Source: NCEH01 sp002257205 (GTDB lineage Bacteria; Pseudomonadota; Alphaproteobacteria; Rhizobiales; Xanthobacteraceae). From it: 64,000 nucleotides of DNA. The notes beneath the pieces are model-generated. The model saw only the letters and a program-made list of their open reading frames with translations. It had not been told where the DNA came from and searched no databases. The position numbers and the translations under genes were made by a program. The DNA is taken from the NCBI RefSeq assembly GCF_043195105.1, contig NZ_JBAFWO010000003.1, one strand, 5' to 3'. Below are positions 1-8,958 of the stretch, piece after piece; position 1 is the stretch's first letter, and each line of letters opens with the position of its first letter.

Positions 1-993
1 GCCGACGTGCCGGTGGTGCTGATCGGCGACATCGACCGGGGCGGCGTCATCGCGAGCCTCGTCGGCACCAAGACGGTGCTGGCTATCGAGGATGCCGCGC
101 TGATCGCCGGCTTCGTGGTGAACAAGTTCCGGGGCGATCCCGCCTTGTTCGCCGACGGCATGGCGCTGGTGGCGCAGCACACCGGCTGGGCGGCGCTCGG
201 CCTGATCCCGCATTTCCCCGCCGCCGCCCGCCTGCCGGCGGAAGACGCGCTGGCGCTCCAGGGGCCGCCGCCGGCAAAGCCGCACGCCAAGGTGCGGATC
301 GCCGTGCCGATCCTGCCCCATGTGTCCAATTTCGACGATCTCGACCCGCTGGATGCCGAGCCGGCGGTGGAGGTGGTGCGCCTGCGGCCGGGCGAGAGCC
401 TGCCGGTGGATATCAGCCTCGTCCTGCTGATCGGCTCCAAGGCCACGGTTTCCGATCTCGCGGCGCTAAAATCAGGCGGGCTGCACCACGACATCATCGC
501 CCATGCCCGGCGCGGCGGGCGGGTGCTCGGCCTGTGCGGCGGCTATCAGATGCTCGGGCGCTGGGTGGACGATCCCGACGGCATCGAGGGCCCACCGGGC
601 CAGGCCGAGGGGCTCGGCCTGCTGGATGTGGAAACCATTCTCTCGGGCGAGAAGCGCCTGGTCGCCGTGGCCGGGCAATCGTGCCTTCAGGCCCCGTTCG
701 CGGGCTATGAGATGCACATGGGGCAGACCACGGGCGCGGACACGACCCGCCCCTTCGCGCGCCTCGCCACCGGCGATGCGGATGGCGCCACCTCGCCGGA
801 TGGGCGCATCATGGGCAGCTATGTGCACGGGCTGTTCGCGGACGATGCCCAGCGCGCCGCCTGGCTCGCTGCGCTGGGGGCCGGCGCGCCGCAAATCTCC
901 TACGAGGCGCAGGTGGACGAGACCCTGGATGCGCTCGCCGCGCATCTGGAAGCCCATCTCGACCTCGACCTCCTGCTCAGCCTCGCGCGATGA
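1..993 (+). CDS. cobQ: Cobyric acid synthase, 3' part (5' end outside window)
   Basis: This is the C-terminal 330 residues of cobyric acid synthase, which amidates the corrin ring side chains using glutamine during cobalamin synthesis. The reading frame is open at base 1 (second half of the synthetase domain, IGDIDRGG motif), so the start lies upstream. The class I glutamine amidotransferase domain follows: the nucleophile is in VLGLCGGYQMLG (Cys codon 535-537) and the histidine in GSYVHGLF (around 830). The stop at 991-993 overlaps the 3' end of the convergent cbiB by 17 bp. Full-length family members are about 480-500 residues, so roughly one third is missing here. Confidence 0.95.
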   Translation, partial: ADVPVVLIGDIDRGGVIASLVGTKTVLAIEDAALIAGFVVNKFRGDPALFADGMALVAQHTGWAALGLIPHFPAAARLPAEDALALQGPPPAKPHAKVRIAVPILPHVSNFDDLDPLDAEPAVEVVRLRPGESLPVDISLVLLIGSKATVSDLAALKSGGLHHDIIAHARRGGRVLGLCGGYQMLGRWVDDPDGIEGPPGQAEGLGLLDVETILSGEKRLVAVAGQSCLQAPFAGYEMHMGQTTGADTTRPFARLATGDADGATSPDGRIMGSYVHGLFADDAQRAAWLAALGAGAPQISYEAQVDETLDALAAHLEAHLDLDLLLSLAR

Positions 994-1978
994 CCACCAG
1001 CACCGCGCAGAACAGGGCAAGGCCCATGAGCAGGCGGCTCGCGATCCGATAGAGATATAACGCGGAGCGAATGTCGGCGGCGCCGATCTCGCGCCGGCCG
1101 TCGCCCATGAAGGGCAGGTCGGCGGGCACGCCCGCATAGGTGCGCGGCCCGGCGATGGCGATGCCGAGGGCGCCCGCCATCGCCGCTTCCGGCCATCCGG
1201 CATTGGGGGAACGGTGCTTGCCCGAATCACGCCGCACCGCGCGCCATGCTCCCATGGGCGATGCCCCCTGCATGAAGGCTGCGGCGGCGATGATCAGCAG
1301 GCCGGACAAGCGCGAGGCGGGCAGGTTCACCAGATCATCGAGCCGCGCCGAAGCCCAGCCGAACGCCTCGTGGCGCGCCGTGCGATGGCCGATCATGCTG
1401 TCGGCGGTATTGATCGCCTTATAAGCGGCGATGCCGGGCAGGCCGGCCATCGCCATCCAGAACGCCGGCGCCACGACGCCGTCGGAAAAATTCTCCGCCA
1501 GGCTCTCGATGGCCGCGCGGGTGACGCCCGCTTCATCGAGCTGGGCCGGGTCGCGGCCGACAATGCGCGAGACCGTGGCGCGTCCGGCTTCGAGCCCGTG
1601 GACCTCCAGCGCCTCCGCCACCGCAGCCACATGCTCATGGAGCGAGCGGCGGGCGAGCAGCGAAGAACCGACAATGGCGGTGAGGATGAGGCCGCCGGGA
1701 AACAGGTCGAGCACATCCGCGATGAGGGCGGCCGGAATGGCGGCGCTCGCGATCAGCACCGCCAGCGCCAGCACGCCCCGCATGCGCCTTTTGGCAAAAC
1801 TCAGCTCGGCCCGGTTCCAGGCGAGGTCGAGGGCGGAAATCAGCCGGCCGATCCAGATCACCGGATGGCCGATCAGGTTCAGCAGGCGGACCGGATAGCC
1901 GAACCACGCCTCGATGGCGAGGGCCAGGAAAGTCAGCAGGAAGGTCAAGCGATCAAGCCCGTTGGTAGCGGGCCGCAT
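977..1978 (-). CDS. cbiB: Adenosylcobinamide-phosphate synthase CbiB/CobD
   Basis: This integral membrane protein (333 residues) attaches the aminopropanol arm to adenosylcobyric acid, the step directly after CobQ. The sequence shows a hydrophobic N-terminus (FLLTFLALAIEAWFGYP), the conserved HPV-WIGRLI stretch, ESLAENFSDGVVAPAFW, and KAINTADSMIGH followed by RLDDLVNLPASRL, all hallmarks of the CbiB family. The ATG at 1978 was chosen because the family starts just before this hydrophobic segment; a longer frame runs up to 2095 but its extra residues look non-coding. The gene is convergent with cobQ, with a 17-bp overlap. Upstream of it no cobalamin riboswitch (B12 box) could be found. Confidence 0.93.
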   Translation of the reverse strand: MRPATNGLDRLTFLLTFLALAIEAWFGYPVRLLNLIGHPVIWIGRLISALDLAWNRAELSFAKRRMRGVLALAVLIASAAIPAALIADVLDLFPGGLILTAIVGSSLLARRSLHEHVAAVAEALEVHGLEAGRATVSRIVGRDPAQLDEAGVTRAAIESLAENFSDGVVAPAFWMAMAGLPGIAAYKAINTADSMIGHRTARHEAFGWASARLDDLVNLPASRLSGLLIIAAAAFMQGASPMGAWRAVRRDSGKHRSPNAGWPEAAMAGALGIAIAGPRTYAGVPADLPFMGDGRREIGAADIRSALYLYRIASRLLMGLALFCAVLVVIARG

Positions 1979-1990
1979 GCGCGCCGCCCA

Positions 1991-2005
1991 GGTCTGGTTT
2001 AGACC
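1991..2005. promoter_or_regulatory. Small inverted repeat before cbiB (possible operator)
   Basis: GGTCT-GGTTT-AGACC is a perfect 5-bp inverted repeat centred about 20 bp upstream of the cbiB start codon. The wider spacer (1979-2263) between cbiB and cysNC also has a GGCGAAG/CTTCGCC inverted repeat at 2066-2087. Either could be an operator or part of a short hairpin. The repeats are short enough to occur by chance. Confidence 0.2.
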
Positions 2006-2263
2006 AAGGCCGGCGGGCGAGGAAAGCCCCTCGCCGGTGCATGGACGAGGGAGCGTCCTAAAGTGGGCGAAGCCGACGAACTTCGCCGAAATCACCCGAA
2101 ATCGCGCTTATTGGGGAGGCTCGCCGGAAAATCGGTCGAAATGACGGTGTCATCGGCCGAAGAGGCGCGGAAAGGCGGCAGGAAACCCCTGTTTGTCGAC
2201 GCGGATTTTATAGCGCTGCCAGGAATAAACGGGGCAGGCCGCGCTTCGGCGGTATGATATACT

Positions 2264-4174
2264 TTAGATGGTCCAGTCCCCAGCATCCTCGTCGCTATGC
2301 AGATAATTGCGCTCGGAGAGATAGTTGAACACCTGTTCCGCCAATTCCTCCGCCGATTTCTCGCCGCCGGAAAGGAGAATTTCCGGGTTTTCAGGCGCCT
2401 CGTACGGGCTATCGATGCCAGTAAAATTCGCGAGAAGTCCCTGCCGTGCCTTTTTGTACAATCCCTTCGGATCGCGTTTCTCGGCGATTTCAATCGGCGT
2501 ATCGACGAATACCTCGATAAACTCGCCCGCACTCAGAAGCTCGCGGGCCATCTGCCGGTCCGCCTTGAACGGAGAGATGAAGGAAACCAGAACCACAAGC
2601 CCAGCATCCACGAACAAACGCGCCACCTCAGCCACCCGGCGGATGTTTTCCACCCGATCTGCGTCCGTAAATCCAAGATCCTTGTTGAGCCCGTGGCGGA
2701 CATTGTCGCCATCAAGCATGTATGTGTGGCGCCCGGCCGCATAAAGCTTCTTTTCCACCAGGGACGCGATGGTGGATTTACCGGAGCCCGACAGTCCGGT
2801 GAACCACAATACCGCCGGCCTCTGATGCTTCAGGGCCGCTCTTGCTTCCTTGGAGACGTCGAGCGCCTGCCAATGCACATTAGTGGCCCGCCGCAATGCG
2901 AATTGCACCATGCCGGCACCGACCGTCTGGTTGCTGAGCCGGTCGATTACAATGAAAGCACCGGTCTCCGGCACATCCGCGAAGGCATCGAAAGAAACCG
3001 CGTCGCGACTGGCCACATTCACCACGCCGACCTCGTTCAGCGTGAGCGTCTTAGCCGCGAGTTTCTGGAATGTGTTGACATCGACCTTGTGCTTTATTTC
3101 CGTGAAGGTCGCGCCGACGGTGCGGGTACCCACCTTGATCAGATAAGGCCGGCCCGGCAGCAGTGGTTCGTCATGCATCCAGATGATCTGGGCCGCGAAC
3201 TGGTCCGCCCGCTCCGGCCGGTGGACCGCGTCGGCGAGAATATCCCCGCGCGAAACATCCACTTCATCTTCCAATGTCACCGTAACCGCTTGCCCCGCAA
3301 CAGCTTCCGCAAGATCTCCGTCACGTGTGACGATGGATTTGACATGTGTTGTGCGGCCCGAACCGGCGACAACAACGCTATCGCCCGGGCGCACCGAGCC
3401 GCTCACGATAGTGCCGGCAAAGCCCCGAAAATCCAGATTAGGCCGGTTAACCCATTGCACCGGCATGCGGAATGGGCGCGCGACAGCCTTCTCGGCGACA
3501 TCTACATTTTCCAGATATTCGACCAAGGCTGGCCCCTGGTACCAGGGCGTTCTGGCGCTGCGGGCCATGATATTGTCGCCATAGCGGGCAGAAAGAGGCA
3601 CCGCCTGGAAGGTCTCGAAACCGAGGGGCGCGATCAGCTTGGTATAGTCCGCGACGATGTCCTCGAACCGGCTCTGCGAAAACTCCACCAGATCGATCTT
3701 GTTCACCGCCAGGACCACATGGCGGATGCCCAAAAGCGAGACGATGAAGGAATGGCGGCAGGTCTGGGTCAGCAGACCTTGCCGCGCATCCACCAGAATG
3801 ACCGCCAGATCCGAATTCGAGGCGCCGGTTGCCATGTTGCGGGTATATTGTTCATGCCCGGGCGTATCGGCGACAATGAACTTGCGCCGCTCCGTATTGA
3901 AGAAGCGATAAGCGACATCTATTGTGATGCCCTGTTCGCGCTCCGCCGCGAGACCGTCCACAAGCAGAGCGAAGTCGAGTTCGTCGCCTGCTGTGCCATG
4001 CTTGCGTGAATCCTTGGTAAGAGTCGCGATCTGGTCGTCGAACAGCAGCTTGGTATCGTAAAGCAGACGACCGATGAGCGTGGATTTTCCATCATCCACG
4101 CTGCCGCAGGTGAGGAAACGCAGCAGGCTCTTGCTTTCGGTTGCGAACAGTTCGGTGAGCGGAGCGACGTTCAT
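2264..4174 (-). CDS. cysNC: Bifunctional sulfate adenylyltransferase GTPase subunit / APS kinase CysNC
   Basis: This 636-residue fusion activates sulfate. The N-terminal GTPase half (about 1-445) is an EF-Tu-like protein with P-loop CGSVDDGKS near residue 23, DTPGHEQYTRN (G3) and NKIDL (G4). It drives ATP sulfurylase in complex with CysD. The C-terminal half (about 446-636) is adenylylsulfate kinase, with P-loop GLSGSGKS near residue 465 and the FISPFKADR segment, and makes PAPS. The fused form is common in alphaproteobacteria. The ATG overlaps the cysD stop by one base, so the two subunits are translationally coupled. A PAPS product fits with the linked CysQ, which removes the PAP by-product. 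Confidence 0.96.
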   Translation of the reverse strand: MNVAPLTELFATESKSLLRFLTCGSVDDGKSTLIGRLLYDTKLLFDDQIATLTKDSRKHGTAGDELDFALLVDGLAAEREQGITIDVAYRFFNTERRKFIVADTPGHEQYTRNMATGASNSDLAVILVDARQGLLTQTCRHSFIVSLLGIRHVVLAVNKIDLVEFSQSRFEDIVADYTKLIAPLGFETFQAVPLSARYGDNIMARSARTPWYQGPALVEYLENVDVAEKAVARPFRMPVQWVNRPNLDFRGFAGTIVSGSVRPGDSVVVAGSGRTTHVKSIVTRDGDLAEAVAGQAVTVTLEDEVDVSRGDILADAVHRPERADQFAAQIIWMHDEPLLPGRPYLIKVGTRTVGATFTEIKHKVDVNTFQKLAAKTLTLNEVGVVNVASRDAVSFDAFADVPETGAFIVIDRLSNQTVGAGMVQFALRRATNVHWQALDVSKEARAALKHQRPAVLWFTGLSGSGKSTIASLVEKKLYAAGRHTYMLDGDNVRHGLNKDLGFTDADRVENIRRVAEVARLFVDAGLVVLVSFISPFKADRQMARELLSAGEFIEVFVDTPIEIAEKRDPKGLYKKARQGLLANFTGIDSPYEAPENPEILLSGGEKSAEELAEQVFNYLSERNYLHSDEDAGDWTI

Positions 4175-5091
4175 CAGAAATAGCCCTCGCGCTTCTTCTT
4201 TTCCATCGAGGCGGCATCGTCATGGTCGATCAGGCGGCCGGATCGTTCCGAGGTCCGCGCCACCAGCATTTCCTGCACGATATCTTCCAAAGTGGCCGCA
4301 GTGCTGTCGATGGCGGCGGTCAGCGGATAGCAGCCGAGTGTGCGAAAGCGGATCATGCGCTGTTCCGGCGCCTCGCCGGGTAAAAGCGGCATGCGCGTAT
4401 CGTCCACCATGATCATCTGCCCGTCGCGCCAGACAATCGGGCGCTCTGCGGCGAAATAGAGCGGTACGATGGGAATGCGTTCCGCCAATATATATTGCCA
4501 GATATCCAGCTCGGTCCAATTGGAGAGCGGAAATACGCGGATGGACTCGCCCGGCTTTACGCGAGCATTGTAGAGGTTCCACAATTCCGGTCGCTGATTC
4601 TTCGGATCCCAGCCGTGATTGGCAGTGCGAAACGAGAACACGCGCTCCTTGGCGCGGCTTTTCTCCTCGTCGCGCCGCGCCCCACCGAAGGCCGCGTCGA
4701 AGCCATGCCGCGTCAGTGCTTCCTTCAGCGCGTCGGTTTTCATGACGTTGGTGTAGAGAGAAGAGCCGTGATCAAAGGGATTGATGCCCTGCGCCAGGCC
4801 TTCCTGGTTGGTATGGACCAGAAGATCGAATCCAAGCGTCTTCGCCATTTCATCCCGGAAGGCGATCATCTCGCGGAATTTCCAGGTGGTATCGACGTGA
4901 AGCAGAGGGAAGGGCGGCTTGGAAGGATAGAAGGCCTTCATCGCAAGATGAAGCATCACCGCCGAATCCTTCCCGATCGAATACAGCATGATCGGATTGC
5001 GGAATTCGGCCGCGACCTCACGCAGGATGAAGATCGATTCCGATTCAAGACGCTGGAGATGCGTCAGTCGATTGGACGACACGTTCGGCAT
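4174..5091 (-). CDS. cysD: Sulfate adenylyltransferase subunit 2 CysD
   Basis: This is the catalytic ATP sulfurylase subunit (305 residues), which makes adenosine 5'-phosphosulfate from ATP and sulfate. It has the PP-loop type nucleotide motif SIGKDSAVMLHL (about 38-49), HVDTTWKFREMI, and FGGARRDEEKSRAKERVFSFR, all typical of CysD. The C-terminus (EKKKREGYF) is also characteristic. It lies between cysQ (39 bp upstream) and cysNC (1-base overlap), so the three form one minus-strand operon for sulfate activation. Confidence 0.96.
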   Translation of the reverse strand: MPNVSSNRLTHLQRLESESIFILREVAAEFRNPIMLYSIGKDSAVMLHLAMKAFYPSKPPFPLLHVDTTWKFREMIAFRDEMAKTLGFDLLVHTNQEGLAQGINPFDHGSSLYTNVMKTDALKEALTRHGFDAAFGGARRDEEKSRAKERVFSFRTANHGWDPKNQRPELWNLYNARVKPGESIRVFPLSNWTELDIWQYILAERIPIVPLYFAAERPIVWRDGQMIMVDDTRMPLLPGEAPEQRMIRFRTLGCYPLTAAIDSTAATLEDIVQEMLVARTSERSGRLIDHDDAASMEKKKREGYF

Positions 5092-5130
5092 TCCTTGTTG
5101 TCTCGGCCGCCGTCCGGGCTTAATGACGGC

Positions 5131-5967
5131 TCAGCCGCCAGCACGGGCCGGCGTAAGCCGCACCAGATTGCGGTCGCCATAGGCGACGAAATGGGGATTG
5201 GCGAAGGGCGCATCCCCCTCCTGAACGCACCGCCCATAGGTCAGCGGGCGGCCGTCCAGGGTGGTGACCACACCCCCGGCCGCGCGCAGCACGGCGTCGC
5301 CGGCGGCGGTGTCCCATTCCATTGTGCGGCCGAGGCGGGGATAGAGATCCGCCGTGCCTTCCGCGAGCAGGCAGAATTTCAGCGAAGAGCCTGCGGCGAC
5401 GAATGATTCCACCGGAAATTGGCCGAGCCAATCGCTGGTTTCGGCAGTCGCGTGGGAGCGGCTGCCAATGGCGGCGAGCCGGGCAGGGGCCTCGCGCACC
5501 TTGATCGGCACCAATGAGGTCAGATGGTCGTCGCGCACCTCGCCCTTCCAGGCGCCGGAGCCGACCGCACCGGCATAGACCACGCCCAGAGCCGGGGCAT
5601 ACACCACCCCCGCCCTCGGCGCACCCTGCTCAATGAGGGCGATATTGACCGTGAATTCGCCGTTCCGTGAGATGAACTCTTTCGTTCCATCAAGGGGATC
5701 GACGAGGAAGAAGCGCTTTCCCGCATCCGGAATGCGGCCGGCTGCCGCTTCTTCCTCGGCGACCACGGGAATATCGGGATGGAGGCGCGCCAACCCGTCG
5801 AGGATCACGGCCTCGGCATCATGGTCGGCCTGCGTCACCTGCGAGGCGTCGGCCTTTTGGTGCACGGCGAAATCGGTGGCATAGATATCGAGGATGACAC
5901 GGCCGGCGCGCAGGGCCAGCGAGACAAGCCCCGAGACAAGTTCGGGAACGGGAGATACCTGAGCCAT
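5131..5967 (-). CDS. cysQ: 3'(2'),5'-bisphosphate nucleotidase CysQ
   Basis: This magnesium-dependent phosphatase (278 residues) hydrolyses PAP, the by-product of PAPS use, to AMP. It is an inositol-monophosphatase-fold protein: VVAEEEAA supplies metal-binding acids, FLVDPLDGTKEFISRNGEFTVNIALIE is the family signature DPxDGT, and MEWDTAAGDAVLRAAGG is the second signature WDxxAG. The ATG at 5967 (MAQVSP) is preferred because family members begin just before an amphipathic first helix; an upstream start at 6027 would add 20 residues with no similarity to the family. It is the first gene of the cysQ-cysD-cysNC run. Confidence 0.93.
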   Translation of the reverse strand: MAQVSPVPELVSGLVSLALRAGRVILDIYATDFAVHQKADASQVTQADHDAEAVILDGLARLHPDIPVVAEEEAAAGRIPDAGKRFFLVDPLDGTKEFISRNGEFTVNIALIEQGAPRAGVVYAPALGVVYAGAVGSGAWKGEVRDDHLTSLVPIKVREAPARLAAIGSRSHATAETSDWLGQFPVESFVAAGSSLKFCLLAEGTADLYPRLGRTMEWDTAAGDAVLRAAGGVVTTLDGRPLTYGRCVQEGDAPFANPHFVAYGDRNLVRLTPARAGG

Positions 5968-6052
5968 GGTGCGCGCTGAAACCAATCCTGATGCCCGCAA
6001 ACTAATCGTCCCTTTCCATCTTTGCAATGTGGATGTGGGAAATTAAATATAT

Positions 6053-6069
6053 AACATATTTTTCATGTT
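6053..6069. promoter_or_regulatory. AT-rich inverted repeat in the cysQ promoter region
   Basis: AACAT-N7-ATGTT is an inverted repeat inside an unusually AT-rich stretch (about 6040-6075) between the divergent cysQ and kdsA. On the minus strand, TTCACA then 17 bases then GTTATA overlaps it and could be a sigma-70 promoter for the sulfate-activation operon. A repressor or LysR-type site would fit this position. No regulator gene is adjacent. Confidence 0.3.
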
Positions 6070-6216
6070 TATTGTGAAATTCGAACCGCGATTTCAAGAG
6101 GGCCGGGGCCTCGTTCTGCGCCGCAGACCATGCCATAACGCCGCCGCGGGACGGGCGGACCGAACAAGTGGCGGTCTGAGCAAGTGGCGGATAGAGCACG
6201 TACAGGAGACACGCGC

Positions 6217-7077
6217 GTGAGCAATGACATGGTCCCGAACGCGGTCGTTGAGGTTGGCGGCCTGAAGATTTCGAACCGGACGCCGCTCACGCTCATCGCG
6301 GGGCCGTGCCAGATCGAAAGCCGCGACCATGTGCTGGATGTGGCGAAGGAGCTTTCAGCGATCACCACGCGTCTCGGCATGGGGCTAGTGTTCAAATCCT
6401 CGTTCGACAAAGCCAACCGGACCTCGATTTCGGGCGCCCGCGGCATCGGGCTGAAGGCGGCGCTGCCCATTTTCGCGGAGATTCGCGAAACCATCGGTGC
6501 CCCGGTCCTGACCGACGTCCACGAAATCAACCAATGCGCCCCGCTGGCCGAAGTGGTGGATATTCTCCAGATACCCGCCTTTCTGTGCCGCCAGACGGAT
6601 CTTCTCATTGCCGCCGCGCAGACCGGCCGGGTGGTGAACGTCAAGAAGGGCCAGTTCCTGGCGCCCTGGGACATGAAGAATGTGGTGGCCAAGCTGACCC
6701 AGTCCGGCAATCCCAATGTGCTGGTGACGGAGCGCGGCGTTTCGTTCGGCTACAACACTTTGGTGTCCGACATGCGCGCCTTGCCCGAACTGGCGGCGAC
6801 CGGCGCTCCGGTGGTGTTCGATGCCACCCATTCGGTGCAGCAGCCCGGAGGGCAGGGCGCCTCCTCGGGCGGACAGCGCGAATTCGTGCCCGTTCTTGCC
6901 CGCGCGGCGGTCGCGGTGGGCGTGGCGGCGGTGTTCATCGAGACCCATCCCGACCCCGACCATGCGCCATCGGACGGCCCGAACATGATCGCGCTGCGGC
7001 ATATGGAACCGTTGCTGCGCGCCCTCCAGGCGTTCGACGTTCTCGCCAAGGGGCCGCTCGTGTCCGCCATCGCCTGA
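6217..7077 (+). CDS. kdsA: 3-deoxy-8-phosphooctulonate synthase KdsA
   Basis: The enzyme (286 residues) condenses phosphoenolpyruvate with arabinose 5-phosphate to give KDO-8-phosphate for lipopolysaccharide. Visible motifs are LIAGPCQIES, GLVFKSSFDKANRTS, TDVHE, QIPAFLCRQTDLL, NVKKGQFLAP, and FDATHSVQQPGG. A cysteine directly follows the GP of AGPCQIES, which in this family is associated with metal-dependent KdsA, although other residues would have to be checked. The GTG at 6217 is chosen because AGGAG lies 8 bases upstream; an in-frame GTG at 6184 has no such site. In many relatives kdsA sits between pyrG and eno; here it stands alone before ugd. Confidence 0.95.
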   Translation: MSNDMVPNAVVEVGGLKISNRTPLTLIAGPCQIESRDHVLDVAKELSAITTRLGMGLVFKSSFDKANRTSISGARGIGLKAALPIFAEIRETIGAPVLTDVHEINQCAPLAEVVDILQIPAFLCRQTDLLIAAAQTGRVVNVKKGQFLAPWDMKNVVAKLTQSGNPNVLVTERGVSFGYNTLVSDMRALPELAATGAPVVFDATHSVQQPGGQGASSGGQREFVPVLARAAVAVGVAAVFIETHPDPDHAPSDGPNMIALRHMEPLLRALQAFDVLAKGPLVSAIA

Positions 7078-7242
7078 GGGCCGCGGCACGCGAACGCGGG
7101 ATCGAAATCCGTCACCGGCACGATTGCCTGCGTGCCGGGATCGTTTAAGGAAAGGCGCTGTTTCCTTGCCGCATCACAGCGCGAGCTGGCGCGATGTTGT
7201 AAGATCTCGGCTCCATTCGGCGAAACTGGGACATTGGCGCAC

Positions 7243-8589
7243 ATGCGCATTGCGATGATTGGAACGGGCTACGTTGGGCTGGTCTCCGGAGCCTGTTTTG
7301 CGGACTTTGGGCACCGTGTGACGTGCATCGACAAGGATGCCACCAAGATCGCGATGCTGGAGAAGGGCGAAATCCCGATCTTCGAGCCCGGGCTGGACGA
7401 GCTTGTGCACCGCAATGTGGCCGCGGGCCGGCTGGATTTCGCCACCGACCTGACGGAGGCTGTGAAAGAGGCGAATGCGGTGTTCATCGCCGTCGGCACG
7501 CCCTCTCGGCGCGGCGACGGACATGCGGACCTGTCCTATGTCTATGCGGCGGCGCGGGAGATTGCGGCAGCGGCGGACGGCTATACCGTGGTGGTGACGA
7601 AATCCACGGTGCCGGTGGGCACGGGCGACGAGGTGGAACGGGTGATCCGGGAGGCCCGCCCCGATGCGGACATCTCGGTCGTGTCGAACCCGGAATTCTT
7701 GCGCGAGGGCGCGGCGATCGAGGATTTCAAGCGGCCGGACCGGGTTGTGGTGGGGAGCGAGGAGCCGCGGGCGCGCGAGGTGATGGCGCAGGTGTATCGT
7801 CCGCTGTCGTTGAACAATCTGCCGCTTCTGTTCACCAGCCGGCGCACGTCGGAGCTGATCAAATATGCCGGCAACGCGTTTTTGGCGATGAAGATCACCT
7901 TCATCAACGAGATCGCGGACCTGTGCGAGGAGGTCGGGGCGAACGTGCAGGAAGTGGCGCGCGGGATCGGGCTCGACAATCGCATCGGCGGGAAGTTCCT
8001 GCATGCGGGGCCGGGCTACGGCGGGTCGTGCTTTCCGAAGGATACGCTGGCACTGACGCGCACCGCGCAGCAGGCGGGCACGCCGCTGCGGATCATCGAG
8101 ACGGTGGTCGCGGTGAATGATGTGCGCAAGCTTGCGGTGGGTAAGAAGGTGATCCGGGCGCTGGGCTCCGACCCGCGCGGCAAGACGGTGGCGGTACTTG
8201 GGCTGACGTTCAAGCCGAATACCGACGATATGCGGGAGAGCCCTGCGATCGCGATCGTGAACACGCTTCTGGACCGGGGTGTGAAGGTGCGGGCCTATGA
8301 CCCGGAGGGGATGGAGGAAGCCAAGAAGGTGCTTCCCGCGGGCGTGCACTACGGCACGGGTCCATATGAGATCGCGGCGGGGGCGGACGCGATCGTGATC
8401 GTGACGGAATGGGACGCGTTCCGTGCGCTGGACTTCGCCAAGCTGAAGGCGATCATGGCGCAACCTGTGCTAGTGGACCTGCGCAACATCTACCGTCCCG
8501 ACGAGATGGCCGACCTCGGCTTCACCTATGACAGCGTCGGGCGCCCGGGCAAGCATGTGGGCGCAGGGGCCGCCAACGCCGCGGAATGA
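7243..8589 (+). CDS. ugd: UDP-glucose 6-dehydrogenase
   Basis: The enzyme (448 residues) oxidises UDP-glucose to UDP-glucuronate in two NAD-dependent steps, feeding surface polysaccharide synthesis. The N-terminus is a Rossmann fold (MIGTGYVGLVSGACFADFG). The catalytic cysteine lies in GPGYGGSCFPKDT (about residue 263), and the C-terminal domain has LGLTFKPNTDDMRESPAI. The start at 7243 places the Rossmann strand at the extreme N-terminus, as usual; upstream in-frame sequence is not family-like. It follows kdsA by 165 bp, and both supply precursors for cell envelope sugars. Confidence 0.96.
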   Translation: MRIAMIGTGYVGLVSGACFADFGHRVTCIDKDATKIAMLEKGEIPIFEPGLDELVHRNVAAGRLDFATDLTEAVKEANAVFIAVGTPSRRGDGHADLSYVYAAAREIAAAADGYTVVVTKSTVPVGTGDEVERVIREARPDADISVVSNPEFLREGAAIEDFKRPDRVVVGSEEPRAREVMAQVYRPLSLNNLPLLFTSRRTSELIKYAGNAFLAMKITFINEIADLCEEVGANVQEVARGIGLDNRIGGKFLHAGPGYGGSCFPKDTLALTRTAQQAGTPLRIIETVVAVNDVRKLAVGKKVIRALGSDPRGKTVAVLGLTFKPNTDDMRESPAIAIVNTLLDRGVKVRAYDPEGMEEAKKVLPAGVHYGTGPYEIAAGADAIVIVTEWDAFRALDFAKLKAIMAQPVLVDLRNIYRPDEMADLGFTYDSVGRPGKHVGAGAANAAE

Positions 8590-8624
8590 ACAGCGCTTTG
8601 CGGCCAAGGATATGAGCGCCGGCG

Positions 8625-8649
8625 GTCCGCCCCCGTTCTGCGGGCGGAC
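8625..8649 (+). terminator. Hairpin downstream of ugd
   Basis: GTCCGCCC and GGGCGGAC form a perfect 8-bp stem with a 9-base loop, 36 bases after the ugd stop. There is no T tract directly behind it, so it is either a weak terminator or an RNA-stabilising 3' hairpin. Confidence 0.45.
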
Positions 8650-8910
8650 GATCGACGCCCGTGGATTCTTCTGAAAATGAAAATCGAAACGCGGGGCAGG
8701 GCTCGTTGGCGCGCTCTTTGGCTCGGCGCCCGACCGGTGCTTGGACTGGTGCCGTCAGGCCGGGAGACGCGCCATCCGGTGCAATACGGCAATATATAAA
8801 TCGCAGAAGAGATATTATGGAACTATCTTCAATGGTGGGAATGGGGCTTGAGGCTGACAAGCTGACAATTTGAGGTTGGCTAACCCGGTCCCCGTGGATG
8901 ATCCACACAA

Positions 8911-8938
8911 GAAAGCCGGTACCGCTGGCGGCACCGGC
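8911..8938 (-). terminator. Terminator after hupE (end of hydrogenase island)
   Basis: Read on the minus strand, GCCGGTGCC and GGTACCGGC pair over 9 bp with one G-U, around a 6-base loop, followed by TTTCTTG. It lies 20 bases past the hupE stop and marks the end of the minus-strand hydrogenase transcription unit. Confidence 0.6.
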
Positions 8939-8958
8939 CTTGATCTTCCGGCCCTGGG

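Larger units (their letters stand above)
8590..8958. other. Intergenic region between ugd and hupE
   Basis: This 369-bp spacer contains a hairpin after ugd (8625-8649) and a terminator-like hairpin after hupE (8915-8938). Between them is an AT-rich stretch near 8790-8820. A tiny frame of 18 codons starts at ATG 8818 after AAGAG but has no recognisable product. No convincing gene is visible. Confidence 0.6.

Noticed and set aside
1979..2263. Search for a cobalamin riboswitch upstream of cbiB
   Set aside because: No B12 box or related core was found in either strand; only short inverted repeats are present.
2297..4009. Plus-strand frame of 570 codons
   Set aside because: Antisense to cysNC; no recognisable motif.
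8661..8873. 70-codon frame and an 18-codon inner frame between ugd and hupE
   Set aside because: No family, weak or no ribosome-binding site, and it lies over a hairpin-rich 3' region.
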